Shown: positions 1 to 8,986 of the stretch, one piece after another
Layout of the letters: each line of letters opens with the position of its first letter
Numbering within the stretch: position 1 is the stretch's first letter
Source of the DNA: Brevibacillus dissolubilis
Lineage (GTDB): Bacteria > Bacillota > Bacilli > Brevibacillales > Brevibacillaceae
DNA: 64,000 bases
Assembly: GCF_006170445.1 (NCBI RefSeq)
Contig: NZ_VCNA01000013.1
Location: 62,001 to 126,000 of the forward strand
Direction: 5' to 3'
Position numbers and translations under genes: made by a program
The notes under the pieces: generated by a model
The model's input: the letters and a program-made list of their open reading frames with translations, nothing else
Databases searched by the model: none
What the model was told of the DNA's origin: nothing

Positions 1-168
1 GCGTTTGGGACGGAGGCCTTGGCGGATACGGGCTTTGATGGGTTTGGGGAGGTAGGGCTCACTTGGTCCAAAGATCATACCTGCTCTTTTAGAGTCTTCA
101 ATAAGCTGCTCAACCGTTACATTATCGAAGTATTCCTTCATTAACCCCCACTTCACGTGCTTATCCAT
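1..168 (-). CDS. Unrecognised protein, N-terminal part only (cut by window edge)
   Basis: Fifty-six codons are open from an ATG at 166-168 to the left edge, so the C-terminus is missing. The ATG lies inside the end of the preceding ADP-ribosyltransferase-like gene (eight-base overlap around its TAA), and an AGGTGAGTG ribosome site sits inside that gene, which suggests translational coupling. The visible part begins MDKHVKWGLMKEYF, is charged and probably helical, and turns rich in Pro, Lys and Arg. I recognise no family. Its place right behind a possible toxin makes a partner or immunity role conceivable, but this is inference only. Confidence 0.6.
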   Translation of the reverse strand, partial: MDKHVKWGLMKEYFDNVTVEQLIEDSKRAGMIFGPSEPYLPKPIKARIRQGLRPKR

Positions 169-712
169 AATCACTCACCTGCCATTCACTAATATCCTTG
201 ATCCAGCTGTCTTCCTTTAAACAATATTGTTTCTCAGTCCGAAAATGTCTCGTTATATTACGGTTTGTCTGCTTTTGATTCGTGTGGAGCACAGGTAACT
301 GCTGCTCTTTCTTATGGACGTATACGAATGTTTTTGCAAGCATGTTAACAGACAGCACTTCTGATATAAAGTCGCAAAAATGGCTGTCTGTATAGTATGG
401 ATGCTGTGCCCCAGGCAAACCTAGTTTTTTCAAGTATTGTTGTCTCCAATAAAAAAACTCATCTTGGTTCGCTCTCAAATCCAAATCCAAATACTCCAAC
501 CCCGGCACACAAACCCCAACCCGCAGTACCACCGGCTCAGACATCCGGGACTTCGCCTTCATCTCCGCCCAGACCCTGGCCTGCAGCTGTTCCTTATACA
601 GATACACACCATTCCCCAAAAAGTGCTGCTCCCCGCCGGAATACCCGAGCCGCTGTGTCCGCACGATCTCATCCGCAAAGGAACGCACCGTCCCATGATA
701 AAAAACCTCCAT
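161..712 (-). CDS. ADP-ribosyltransferase-like (DUF3990/PARP-like fold) protein
   Basis: The 183-residue protein opens with FYHGT at residues 4-8, has GNGVYLYKEQLQARVWA near 33-49, and ends with a segment containing RTEKQYCLKE. The spacing of a His-Gly-Thr strand, a Gly-x-Tyr-Leu strand followed by a helix, and a late Glu/Gln-Tyr strand resembles the H-Y-E core of PARP/diphtheria-type ADP-ribosyltransferases, as in the DUF3990 family. No signal peptide is visible, so it acts in the cytoplasm or is delivered by another route. It overlaps the next gene by eight bases and lies 71 bases behind an EamA transporter on the same strand with no obvious terminator between. Fold assignment is by motif reading only; activity is not shown. 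Confidence 0.5.
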   Translation of the reverse strand: MEVFYHGTVRSFADEIVRTQRLGYSGGEQHFLGNGVYLYKEQLQARVWAEMKAKSRMSEPVVLRVGVCVPGLEYLDLDLRANQDEFFYWRQQYLKKLGLPGAQHPYYTDSHFCDFISEVLSVNMLAKTFVYVHKKEQQLPVLHTNQKQTNRNITRHFRTEKQYCLKEDSWIKDISEWQVSDYG

Positions 713-783
713 GCCCGATACCCCTTCTCCCTCTCACCCTTTCCTTTCATTCTGGCAAAAGACAACGGGGCCTTCAAATAAAT

Positions 784-1683
784 TTACCCTCCGACGCTCT
801 CCTGACTTTTCTGTCCCTGCAACCCCACCACGATCATCGCCCCGGCCAGCACGGCGGCTACCCCTAGCCCTTGGATCATGGTCAGCCTCTCTCCGAACAG
901 CATCGCGGAGAATCCAATCGTCAGCAACGGCTCGATCATGCTGATGACCGATGCCCTTGTGCTGCCGACTAGCTTCATCCCTTGAAACAGAGTGAGCATA
1001 GACATCATCGTCGAGATCAGGACGATTCCGATCAGTGCCGCCCATGCCTTCCATTCAAATCCCAGTTGCAGACTGTCCGTACTCATCCCCATCATCACCA
1101 GCGTAAGTGCCGCGAATGCGGATATATACAGACTCGCTACCATCGGCTGTACCTGCTGCAGCACCCGATTGCTGAAAAACACATAGCCCGCATACACGAC
1201 AGCAGCGGCACAGGCGTAGAGAATCCCGATCATATTCAGCTCACCAAAATTCGTCCCCATCACCAGCATCAGGCCCAAGATAGATAGAAAAATAGCACCG
1301 ATTACTTTTTTCGTCAGCTTTTCCCGATCCAGCAGGAAAGCCAAGATTGTCACAAAAATCGGGAACGTATACAACAGCAACGCCACCAGCGAAGCCGGGA
1401 TGAATTTAACCGCAGTAAAATAACTGATCGATTGCAGCGTATATCCCACCCCGCCAAGCAGGAACAGGGCGAGCAGATGCTTTCGGCTCACGTGAAGATT
1501 GGCCCGCTTGCTTTTGAGATAGATAAAAAACAACAGCCCTGCCAAAGCAAACCGCAGACACAACAAAGTCGTTACATCAGCGCCCCCTTGGTAGGCGAAC
1601 TTGGCGAAAATCGGCATGATCCCAAAGCCAGTCGCCGAAAGCGCCACTAAGAGCACACCAAAATAGTAGGGATTCACGTTCAT
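784..1683 (-). CDS. EamA/DMT-family transporter
   Basis: About 299 residues with ten hydrophobic segments arranged as two five-helix halves, the pattern of the drug/metabolite transporter superfamily (EamA, formerly DUF6). The second half carries the usual MIEPLLTIGFSAMLFGERLT segment, where a Pro-bearing helix is followed by a Glu-Arg loop. The start at 1683 (MNVNPYYFGV) is preferred over an upstream in-frame start because GGAG precedes it and the protein then begins at its first helix; a GTG two codons further in is also possible. Such proteins export amino acids or other metabolites; the substrate cannot be told from sequence. A second, unrelated EamA member is encoded at 6964-7932. Confidence 0.88.
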   Translation of the reverse strand: MNVNPYYFGVLLVALSATGFGIMPIFAKFAYQGGADVTTLLCLRFALAGLLFFIYLKSKRANLHVSRKHLLALFLLGGVGYTLQSISYFTAVKFIPASLVALLLYTFPIFVTILAFLLDREKLTKKVIGAIFLSILGLMLVMGTNFGELNMIGILYACAAAVVYAGYVFFSNRVLQQVQPMVASLYISAFAALTLVMMGMSTDSLQLGFEWKAWAALIGIVLISTMMSMLTLFQGMKLVGSTRASVISMIEPLLTIGFSAMLFGERLTMIQGLGVAAVLAGAMIVVGLQGQKSQESVGG

Positions 1684-1767
1684 CACTCCGTCTCTTCCAT
1701 ATGTCCTAGATGGATTGGATTTGGTTGTAGTATACACCCGATCAACCGTTTTTCTCATTATATTTTG

Positions 1768-1813
1768 AAAAAAATAAAAACAAGCAGCCCTGTCGCGTGC
1801 AGGGTGCTTGTTT
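1768..1813 (-). terminator. Rho-independent terminator of the acidic stalk-protein gene
   Basis: On the minus strand a 14-base arm (1800-1813) pairs almost perfectly with 1779-1792 and is followed by a T-rich run. It ends the transcript of the gene at 1852-2601. Confidence 0.85.
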
Positions 1814-1851
1814 CATAGTCTTACGCTTAGCTTTTCGGCTCGATTTATCGA

Positions 1852-2601
1852 TTAAATCTCGTCATCGTCCAATTCAATTGTACCGTCGTCAGCATAACCT
1901 TCGAACTCGTGCAGTTCATCGTCTTCAGCGCTGTCGATGATGACACCGTGAACATCCGCATCCTCGAATACGTCCCATACATCCTCTGTGACGCTTTCTA
2001 CGAGCTCTTCGATGTCACTGGTATCCAAATCTTCGAAATCATCTTCGTATTCATCCAGATCGATCTCGATCTCTACATCGATATCGTCCTCATCGCCGCT
2101 TACATAAATGCTCCATTCCAGATCGGCGTAATCGGAATAGCTGTCATTGAGATCATCTTCCAGATCGTCGATGTCATCTTCGTAATCATTGTCATCTTCG
2201 TCTTCTTCATAATCGGCAATCTCGTCTTCTAAGCTGCGAATCTTAGAATCCTTGTTCGCAATCTCCGCTTTCAACGCAGCAATCTGTGACTCAAGGTTAG
2301 CGATACGTGTATCAACCTTATCATTTACCTTAACGGTCGAGGTAGTGCCGTCCCATGCAACGTCCTTGTTAAATACACCTGCCATCATGCGGACAGGAAT
2401 ATAGGTCGTGCCGTTAATCAGGAACGGTTCAATATCTGTCGATACGAGACCACCGTTATACATAACCTTCACGTTATTATATTTTACCTGAACGTTCTTC
2501 GTCGCAACTGCCGCATCGGTGCTGGCAGGAGTCATCCCAACCCCGATCAGCGGCAACGTAGCCAACGCGAGTACAGAGAGTATTTTTTTCTTCCCGATCA
2601 T
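1852..2601 (-). CDS. Secreted highly acidic protein with stalk (copper-amine-oxidase-N-like) domain
   Basis: About 249 residues. The start at 2601 (MIGKKKILSVLALATL) follows GGAGG by nine bases and gives a clean signal peptide ending near TDAAVA. Residues about 35-95 match the stalk/copper amine oxidase N-terminal-like domain (VKVMYNGG, FLINGTTYIPVRMMAGVF, VAWDGTTSTVKV), common in exported Bacillales proteins. A short coiled coil (IANLESQIAALKAEIANK) follows. The last 120 residues are dominated by Asp and Glu with almost no basic residues, so the mature protein is extremely acidic and could bind cations such as Ca2+; that is inference. It is divergent from a two-component system at 2828 and may be its target. 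Confidence 0.8.
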   Translation of the reverse strand: MIGKKKILSVLALATLPLIGVGMTPASTDAAVATKNVQVKYNNVKVMYNGGLVSTDIEPFLINGTTYIPVRMMAGVFNKDVAWDGTTSTVKVNDKVDTRIANLESQIAALKAEIANKDSKIRSLEDEIADYEEDEDDNDYEDDIDDLEDDLNDSYSDYADLEWSIYVSGDEDDIDVEIEIDLDEYEDDFEDLDTSDIEELVESVTEDVWDVFEDADVHGVIIDSAEDDELHEFEGYADDGTIELDDDEI

Positions 2602-2827
2602 ATGATCATGCCTCCATTTCGATTTGTTCAAGCATTTCCTATCCGTAGAGGATTTCGAATATCGGAAATCCATTTCTTCACCACACCCAATTTTAGTAAA
2701 AGAAAGTGAAAAGTTGATGAAAAACGAACCGAAACATGGAACTTCATTTATTTTTCATGAAAATCAGGTAGGATAGGAGAAGACAAGGAGACGGGGAATC
2801 AATCGCAGAGGAAGGAGTGTTTCTGTT

Positions 2828-3502
2828 ATGAATATCTTGCTGGCTGAAGACGACCTTCGTTTGGGAGAGTTGATCGCTCACATGCTGAAAAAGAAGGGAG
2901 GCTATCAGGTCGAATGGGTGACGGAAGGCGGCGATGTGTACGATTATGCTACACATTCGCACTATGATGTGCTGATTCTGGACTGGATGCTTCCCGGTGA
3001 AGAAGGCATACACATTTCCCGGCGTCTGCGTAAGCAAGGATATACGGGAGCGATCATAATGCTGACAGCAAGGGATTCCCTGCAAGACCGGATTTTCGGT
3101 CTGGATGCTGGTGCTGATGATTATTTGGTGAAGCCTTTTGAGATCGATGAGCTCCTCGCCCGGTTACGTGCGTTATCCCGCCGGAATTTTGCCCCCTTCC
3201 AAGAGCAGATCATCGAAATCCAAAATATCAAAGTCAACCTGACCAACCGTACCGTGTTTCACGGTCAGGAAGAAATCCAGCTAACCCCACGGGAATATCA
3301 ATTATTAGATCTATTAATCCGAAATAAAGGACAAGTCCTCTCCCGCGAAGTCATCTACGACCGCATCTGGGGATTGGATGCAGAGGTGTCGATTAAGACG
3401 ATCGATGCGACGATCAAGCTGTTGCGCAAGAAGCTGAAGGGAGACAGTGAAAACGATATTATTCAAAGCATTCGCGGGGTGGGATACAAACTTGATTCGT
3501 AA
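2828..3502 (+). CDS. OmpR/PhoB-family response regulator
   Basis: The 224-residue protein has a receiver domain (acidic pair EDD at 7-9, phospho-acceptor Asp52 in LILDWMLPGEEG, conserved Lys in YLVKPF) and a C-terminal winged-helix domain (about 130-224, with LTPREYQLLDLL and SIKTIDATIKLLRKKL). AAGGAG lies upstream of the ATG. It overlaps the histidine kinase gene that follows, so the two form one operon. Its normal role would be to bind 11-bp-spaced direct repeats when phosphorylated. The neighbouring acidic secreted protein, transcribed divergently, is the obvious candidate target. Confidence 0.95.
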   Translation: MNILLAEDDLRLGELIAHMLKKKGGYQVEWVTEGGDVYDYATHSHYDVLILDWMLPGEEGIHISRRLRKQGYTGAIIMLTARDSLQDRIFGLDAGADDYLVKPFEIDELLARLRALSRRNFAPFQEQIIEIQNIKVNLTNRTVFHGQEEIQLTPREYQLLDLLIRNKGQVLSREVIYDRIWGLDAEVSIKTIDATIKLLRKKLKGDSENDIIQSIRGVGYKLDS

Positions 3503-4883
3503 TCGCCTGTCATGGCTTCGCAACTGGAGAAAAGATTTATTTGTCCAGACGCAGCATCGGTTGACCTTGCAATACTGTGTGCTGTTGATGATTTTTCTGG
3601 CCTTGTTTATTTTCATCGTGTACTTTTTGGTTGATTTCGCGATTTCTTTTGAACAGGAAAGACAGCTGCGGTCCATTACCGATCAGGAAGCCATCCTGAT
3701 GAGAGACTCGCTTGATGACGGTTTTCTGAGTCCGGAAGAGTTTGATAATCTCAATACGATCCGGCAGAGCGGCAATCAATTCTTTTACTATGTGGTAAGC
3801 CCAAGCGGCAAGCTGCTGTTCGGTGATGAATTCATCCATCCGGTCCGGCCAAAGGTGCTGAAGCTCGTCCGTGGCTGGGTCCCTGACAAATCTGAGATTC
3901 GCTATGGTACGATCACACCTCCGCTCCCTCCCACCCGGCCTGGAAAACCGGCTCCACAGGTTGCCCGTGACATCCAATTAATGATGGCCGGCCGTGCCAT
4001 CTATGTGGATAATCAGCTGGTCGGGATCTTTTATACCGGTAAAGAAATTTCCTTTACCACCCAATTGATCCAACGCCTGCTGATCATTCTCGGTTCACTT
4101 GGGGTGCTCTTTTTGGGAATTGCCCTGTTGCTCGGCTTTTGGATGTCCAAACGGGCGATGATCCCCATCCGTCAATCCTTCCAGCGCCAGCGGGAGTTTG
4201 TCGCGGATGCTTCCCATGAATTACGGACACCGCTCAGTATTTTGCACTCGTCTCTGGATGTGATCGAGATGGAGGAAGGCGATCTCTCCGACTTTTCGCG
4301 GAATGTCTTGCTCACGATGAAAGATGAAGTGAGACGGATGACCAAGCTGGTAAGTGACTTACTGACACTGGCCCGTTCTGACTCTGGTCTCCCTGATCTT
4401 CAGTATGAGACCTTTGATTTCATCCCGCCTCTCGAACAGCTGCTGCGTTCCACTCAGACTCTAGCTCACTCCAAAACAATCGGGCTGTACCTGAACGCTC
4501 CTGTCACGCTCCCGGTATATGGCGACTATGAGAGATTGACGCAGCTGGTCTATATCTTACTGGACAATGCGATCAAATACACGCCAACAGGGGGAGACGT
4601 GAATCTGTCCATGTCCATCGAATCCCCTGACAAACACCCCCATCTGTTCATAACCGTCCAAGATACAGGGGTTGGAATCCCCATCGAGGATCAAGAGCGG
4701 ATCTTTGACCGGTTTTACCGCGTCGATAAAAACAGGTCCAAGCAGATGGGCGGAACCGGTCTGGGTCTGGCCATCGCCAAATGGATTGTGGAGGCCCATC
4801 ACGGCACCATTAAAGTAACCAGCACTTCAGGCAAAGGAAGTACCTTTACGGTCAAAATTCCAATGACTCCGCAAAAGGGGTAA
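3492..4883 (+). CDS. Membrane sensor histidine kinase, partner of the 2828 regulator
   Basis: About 463 residues from a TTG at 3492 that overlaps the regulator's stop region; an earlier in-frame ATG at 3447 lies deeper inside the regulator gene and is less likely. Two membrane helices (about 26-51 and 196-218) enclose an extracellular sensor of some 145 residues with a Pro-rich stretch. The cytoplasmic part has HisKA (FVADASHELRTPLS, His near 242) and HATPase_c with N-box LDNAIKYT, DTGVGIP and GTGLGLAIAKWIV. No clear HAMP domain is seen; the helix runs almost directly into the kinase core, as in BaeS/CusS-like proteins. The stimulus is unknown. Confidence 0.93.
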   Translation: MIRNRLSWLRNWRKDLFVQTQHRLTLQYCVLLMIFLALFIFIVYFLVDFAISFEQERQLRSITDQEAILMRDSLDDGFLSPEEFDNLNTIRQSGNQFFYYVVSPSGKLLFGDEFIHPVRPKVLKLVRGWVPDKSEIRYGTITPPLPPTRPGKPAPQVARDIQLMMAGRAIYVDNQLVGIFYTGKEISFTTQLIQRLLIILGSLGVLFLGIALLLGFWMSKRAMIPIRQSFQRQREFVADASHELRTPLSILHSSLDVIEMEEGDLSDFSRNVLLTMKDEVRRMTKLVSDLLTLARSDSGLPDLQYETFDFIPPLEQLLRSTQTLAHSKTIGLYLNAPVTLPVYGDYERLTQLVYILLDNAIKYTPTGGDVNLSMSIESPDKHPHLFITVQDTGVGIPIEDQERIFDRFYRVDKNRSKQMGGTGLGLAIAKWIVEAHHGTIKVTSTSGKGSTFTVKIPMTPQKG

Positions 4884-4887
4884 GAGC

Positions 4888-4947
4888 AAAAAGCACTCAG
4901 GATGTCTAACGAGTCATAGTTGATCCCCATCTCCTGAGTGCTTTTTT
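4888..4947. terminator. Bidirectional terminator between kinase and natB-like gene
   Basis: AAAAAGCACTCAGGA (4888-4902) pairs with its complement at 4932-4947. Runs of A on the left and T on the right let it end both the plus-strand kinase transcript and the minus-strand ABC operon. Confidence 0.9.
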
Positions 4948-6132
4948 CTACTTCACCAACAGATCTTCCCTGCTGAAAAACTTAGCGGCAAGCGTAATCG
5001 CAATCAATACATAGATCATCGAGGAGCCAATGGCCATCAGTGCGTGGGCCAGCTGGAGTTCGCCGAAAAAGATCTCTTTGAACACCGCCACCCCGTTAAA
5101 AATCGGCAATACATAATACAGCAACGGAATATCGACAGGATTGAGCGGCATCAGCATGTAGGACGGCACCATCGCGACGAAGACGATCGGCGTCAGGTAC
5201 GTCTGTGATTCTTTAAATGATTTCGCTAACGTACTGATCGCCAGTTCAACCCCAGCGAACATAGCGGACAACAGGATAATCATCAAGAGTAGCGTGATGA
5301 CAGACGGAACCGTCAAAAAACTGAGGGTAAACGGAGCACTCTGCCCCTCCAGTGTCGTCAGACTAAAAATAATCGATACACTGGTAATCGAAGCCAAGGC
5401 GGAGATGCCGCTCATCAGCATGACGGCCATCAGCTTGGCAGTGAGAATGCTGTTGGCAGATACAGGTGCGCTGATCAGGGTCTCAAGCGTCCCCCGCTCC
5501 CGTTCCCCGGCGATCAGGTCGGTGGCACAGGCAATTCCCCCTGAGGCAAGCGACAAGATCAGGACAATGGTAAACATGCCGGATAGCAGGCTGCCGGAGA
5601 TCTTTTCATCACTCGCTACGCTTTCAAACTGAGTCGAGATCGGCTTGATCGTGCTATAGGAAAGTCCCACATGGCGCAGCCGCTGCTGGACAATCGTTTT
5701 CTCATATTCTGTAAACGCTTCCTGAATGATCGTCTTGGCAATCTCTGATTTTTGGTTGGACGGGTCATACCAGATGCGGATGTTGGCTGAGTTGCCTTGC
5801 AGCAGTGTCTTTTGCAGGTCGCGCGGGATCTCGATGACGGCGCGCACCCCTCCGTCCCGCAGTGATTGGAGCGGGTCTGGGCTCTCCAGCAAGGTAACGC
5901 CTCGGGTCTTGCGGATCTGTTGGACAAGCTCATGCTGTGTGTTGCCGATGATGATGAGCGGTATGTATTCATTGGCTTCTTTGCGGATCGCATCCATCGA
6001 AGAGCCAAGCAGAGAGACCACAAATGGAATGACGATGATTGGGATGACAAAAGCACCGATCCAGGTTTTCCGGTCGCGGATCAGATCAATAAATTCTTTA
6101 TGAAAGATCAGCCAGACATGATGAACATTCAA
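4948..6132 (-). CDS. natB: ABC-2 type permease, NatB-like
   Basis: The 394-residue protein has one N-terminal helix (about 23-46), a long extracellular domain to about residue 180, then five or six helices, the architecture of NatB/ABC-2 permeases. The loop ATDLIAGERERGTLETLISAPVS is the typical coupling segment of this family. The gene overlaps the ATPase gene by four bases, so both are co-translated. NatAB exports Na+ in Bacillus subtilis; related pairs move other ions or peptides, so the substrate here is not certain. Confidence 0.85.
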   Translation of the reverse strand: MNVHHVWLIFHKEFIDLIRDRKTWIGAFVIPIIVIPFVVSLLGSSMDAIRKEANEYIPLIIIGNTQHELVQQIRKTRGVTLLESPDPLQSLRDGGVRAVIEIPRDLQKTLLQGNSANIRIWYDPSNQKSEIAKTIIQEAFTEYEKTIVQQRLRHVGLSYSTIKPISTQFESVASDEKISGSLLSGMFTIVLILSLASGGIACATDLIAGERERGTLETLISAPVSANSILTAKLMAVMLMSGISALASITSVSIIFSLTTLEGQSAPFTLSFLTVPSVITLLLMIILLSAMFAGVELAISTLAKSFKESQTYLTPIVFVAMVPSYMLMPLNPVDIPLLYYVLPIFNGVAVFKEIFFGELQLAHALMAIGSSMIYVLIAITLAAKFFSREDLLVK

Positions 6133-6860
6133 TTTCTTTTGCCACCTCCCACCGCTTGGATGAAGATCTCGTCCAGATCATTCGTGCCGTATTGCTCGCG
6201 CAGGGCTGGAATCGTCCCTTCAAAAATCATCCCGCCCCGGTGAATGATCACCAGACGGGTACACAGCTTCTCGACCTCGCCCATGTTGTGGCTGGAGAAC
6301 AGGATCGTCTTGCCTTGGGTGCGCAAATCGAGGATCAGTCGGCGGAATACGCTGGCCGAGCTGATGTCCAAGCCCGTGGTCGGTTCATCAAACAGGATCA
6401 CGTCAGGGTTGTGGACGAGCGCGCGGGCGATCGCCACCTTTTGTTTCATTCCACGCGAAAAAGCCCCGACGCGGCGGTTCAGATAGTCACCCATCTCAAG
6501 CATCCCGCTCAGCTCATCAATGCGGTTTTGCAGGGTCTCTTCTTCAATTCCATACAATCTGCCGAAATAGGCGATATTTTCACGCGCCGTCAGACGTCCG
6601 TACAGCTCCACATCGCCGCCGAACAATAGGCCGATGCGCTTGCGTACCTCCATCGGATGCGTGCGGACAGAAAAACCGTCGATACGGATATCCCCCTCGG
6701 TCGGTGTCAAGATCGTGGCCATCATCCGCATGGTGGTGGTTTTGCCTGCGCCATTCTCACCCAACAGACCCAGCACCTCGCCGGGATGCACCGTAAAGGA
6801 GATGCCTTCGACAGCCGTCACGTCCCTGAAACTTTTTTTGACCGATTCAAGCTCAATCAT
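6129..6860 (-). CDS. natA: ABC transporter ATP-binding protein, NatA-like
   Basis: The 243-residue ATPase shows Walker A GENGAGKTT (about 35-43), a signature-type loop FSRGMKQKV, Walker B VILFDEPTTGLD and the switch His in SSHNM. The Arg/Gly-Met-Lys-Gln form of the signature is typical of ATPases paired with ABC-2 permeases. AAAGGAG lies about ten bases before the ATG. It is first in a two-gene operon with the permease and energises export of the permease's substrate, by family Na+ or a related solute. Confidence 0.88.
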   Translation of the reverse strand: MIELESVKKSFRDVTAVEGISFTVHPGEVLGLLGENGAGKTTTMRMMATILTPTEGDIRIDGFSVRTHPMEVRKRIGLLFGGDVELYGRLTARENIAYFGRLYGIEEETLQNRIDELSGMLEMGDYLNRRVGAFSRGMKQKVAIARALVHNPDVILFDEPTTGLDISSASVFRRLILDLRTQGKTILFSSHNMGEVEKLCTRLVIIHRGGMIFEGTIPALREQYGTNDLDEIFIQAVGGGKRN

Positions 6861-6963
6861 TCACCACACACTCCTTTCCACTTGCCCAATCAGGGGACAG
6901 ATGATACGATGTAACGCGTATTTATAACGTGATTAAAAATGAAATCAGTAAGAGGTGACCAAC

Positions 6964-7932
6964 GTGTCAAACAAGCAATCTGGTTTTCAGATGGTGGACC
7001 TGTATCTCATTCTGGTCGCCGTCACATGGGGTGTGAATGCAACCATCGTCAAGGTTGGGTTGAATGCTGGCTTTTCCACCTTAACCTTTAATAGTATACG
7101 CTTCGTCATCGCCAGCTTGACGAGTATCTTGATTTTAATTGCAGCTCAGCGTGCAAAGAAGTTCAGCTGGAGTGACATTCCCGCCCTGTTCGTGATGGGG
7201 CTATTGGGGCACACGCTGTATCAGTACCTGTTTATCGAGGGAACCAATCTGACCACAGCAGGGAATACCGCGATCCTGCTTGCGACCATCCCGATTCACG
7301 TGGCATGGGTCAGTATCCTGCTGCGGATCGAACAAGCCCGCTGGTACATCTGGATGGGGCTGGTGCTTTCGTTCTCCGGGATTCTGCTCGTCTTCGGGTC
7401 ACAGGCTGGTCTATCCTTCCTCTCCTCGGAGCACCTGATCGGTGATTTGCTGGTGGTCGGCGGCGGTCTGTGCATGGGCTTGTATACCGCCCTCTCGAAA
7501 AAGTGGCTGTCCAAATACACGCCGCTTGAGTTCTCCACCTATACGATGGTGCTGGGAACGATCCCGATGCTTCTCCTCGCTACCCCGCAGCTCGCTGCAC
7601 AAGACTACTCTGCGATCACGACGACCGGCTGGCTCTGCCTGATCTTCTCAGCGGTCTTCGCACTTGCGGTCAGCTACTTTATCTGGAACTGGGGTCTGCA
7701 AAAGATCGGCAGTACCCGCACCGCAATGTACGGTAACCTCCCGCCTGCTTTTGCCATGATCTCTGGCGTCATCTATCTGCAAGAGAGCATCACGATGTAT
7801 CAGGTGATCGGTGCGTTACTTATCATCGGCGGGGTCTTGGTGGCCCGCTTCGGCAACCGGATCGGCTCCAAGGATTCTGATCCCGCCATCTCCACACCGG
7901 ATTCTGCCCCTATCAAAAAAGACGCATCCTAA
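6964..7932 (+). CDS. EamA/DMT-family transporter
   Basis: About 322 residues with ten predicted helices in two repeats; the first repeat has LILVAVTWGVNATIVKVGL and the second ends with MYGNLPPAFAMISGVIYLQE, both typical of the RhaT/EamA family. The GTG at 6964 is preferred because AGAGGTGA (6951-6958) stands at the right distance; a GTG at 6955 lies inside that ribosome site. The tail is hydrophilic. Likely an exporter of small metabolites; substrate unknown. It stands alone and is closed by a strong terminator. Confidence 0.88.
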   Translation: MSNKQSGFQMVDLYLILVAVTWGVNATIVKVGLNAGFSTLTFNSIRFVIASLTSILILIAAQRAKKFSWSDIPALFVMGLLGHTLYQYLFIEGTNLTTAGNTAILLATIPIHVAWVSILLRIEQARWYIWMGLVLSFSGILLVFGSQAGLSFLSSEHLIGDLLVVGGGLCMGLYTALSKKWLSKYTPLEFSTYTMVLGTIPMLLLATPQLAAQDYSAITTTGWLCLIFSAVFALAVSYFIWNWGLQKIGSTRTAMYGNLPPAFAMISGVIYLQESITMYQVIGALLIIGGVLVARFGNRIGSKDSDPAISTPDSAPIKKDAS

Positions 7933-7976
7933 CCAGTATAACAAATTTGTCCATATAAGTCGGCTTATTGACATAC

Positions 7977-8019
7977 AAAAAGGATCTCTCCTGTACAGCA
8001 CGGGAAGAGATCCTTTTTT
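7977..8019 (+). terminator. Terminator after EamA gene
   Basis: AAAAAGGATCTCTCC pairs with GGGAAGAGATCC and is followed by a run of six T. The symmetric A run could also serve the minus-strand sirB gene. Confidence 0.88.
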
Positions 8020-8076
8020 GGTTGAACTGATAAACGGATAAACTCAATGGGTTGAGCGCTATGTGATGGCCTTCTG

Positions 8077-8847
8077 TTAGGAAACGGTCTGAGCCAGCTC
8101 GTGGTCGATGACTTCCTGCAGCCATTTGGTGACGTTGGGATGGGGCAGATAGGTTTTGCCGTTGTACACGTAATCGAGCCCTTCCAGACGGCCTGGAATC
8201 ACGCGCTTGGTGAAATAGCCTTCACTCAGGAACAGCGGCACAACAATCGTGCGGTTCTTGCGGGTGACGGCCTTGGCTCTACAGGACAGGTTGTCCGGAT
8301 GCATAGTTCCGTAGGTGGCGCCTTTGAAGCCAAATGTTTGGCGCAGGGTCAACGCCATCTTTTGCAGGACTTCTTCCCACTCGCGGTGGTATTTGCCCTC
8401 GTCTGCACCGTGTCCGACCAAGAGCAGGACCTCTTCGGCTGGATTCGTGGACAGCTCACGGATGCGCTCCACCAGGATGTCGACGATCAGCGGGTGGTTG
8501 TTCATCGGCGGGCAGTAGTGAATCTCCGCACTGGTCTCGATGCGGGTGAACTCTTCATCATCGTGCGGCTCCATCTCGATCTCTTCATAGACACCGAGCA
8601 GATAGCCGATCTCATCAATATGTGTACTGCCGGATGACACGAACAGCGGGAGCGCGATGATCTTCTCCACGCCTTGTGCCTCCAGCTCACGAATGCCGTC
8701 CTCGATCAGACGACCCTCTACCATCTCTAGAAAACTCATCACAACCGGCACGGATACATGCAGCTTGCTTACCGCATCGTCCACCAACTGAACCCATGAG
8801 GCATTGCTGGAACCGTGTCCGATGATCAGGATACCTGTCTTTTTCAT
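8077..8847 (-). CDS. sirB: Sirohydrochlorin chelatase, SirB/CbiX type
   Basis: The 256-residue protein inserts Fe2+ (siroheme) or Co2+ (cobalamin) into sirohydrochlorin in the cytoplasm. Two CbiX repeats are visible: the first opens with ILIIGHGSSNASW and holds LPLFVSSGSTHIDEI, the second has LLLVGHGADEGKYH and VVPLFLSEGYFT. The His residues in the first HGS and STH segments are the expected metal/substrate ligands. ATG 8847 is chosen since GAGG precedes it at five to six bases; a GTG four codons upstream lies inside that site. No other tetrapyrrole gene is adjacent, so the metal cannot be inferred from context. Confidence 0.85.
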   Translation of the reverse strand: MKKTGILIIGHGSSNASWVQLVDDAVSKLHVSVPVVMSFLEMVEGRLIEDGIRELEAQGVEKIIALPLFVSSGSTHIDEIGYLLGVYEEIEMEPHDDEEFTRIETSAEIHYCPPMNNHPLIVDILVERIRELSTNPAEEVLLLVGHGADEGKYHREWEEVLQKMALTLRQTFGFKGATYGTMHPDNLSCRAKAVTRKNRTIVVPLFLSEGYFTKRVIPGRLEGLDYVYNGKTYLPHPNVTKWLQEVIDHELAQTVS

Positions 8848-8986
8848 CGTATTCCTCACTTCCTACTATTCATATGTAGGTGCTTACTTTATAATAATTA
8901 TAATTAGCGAAAAAGTCTAGTTTAACATGTGTCTATTTTGTATAACTTTTGTAGATGTTTTAGGTACATAAAAAGGAGGCTTCCCT

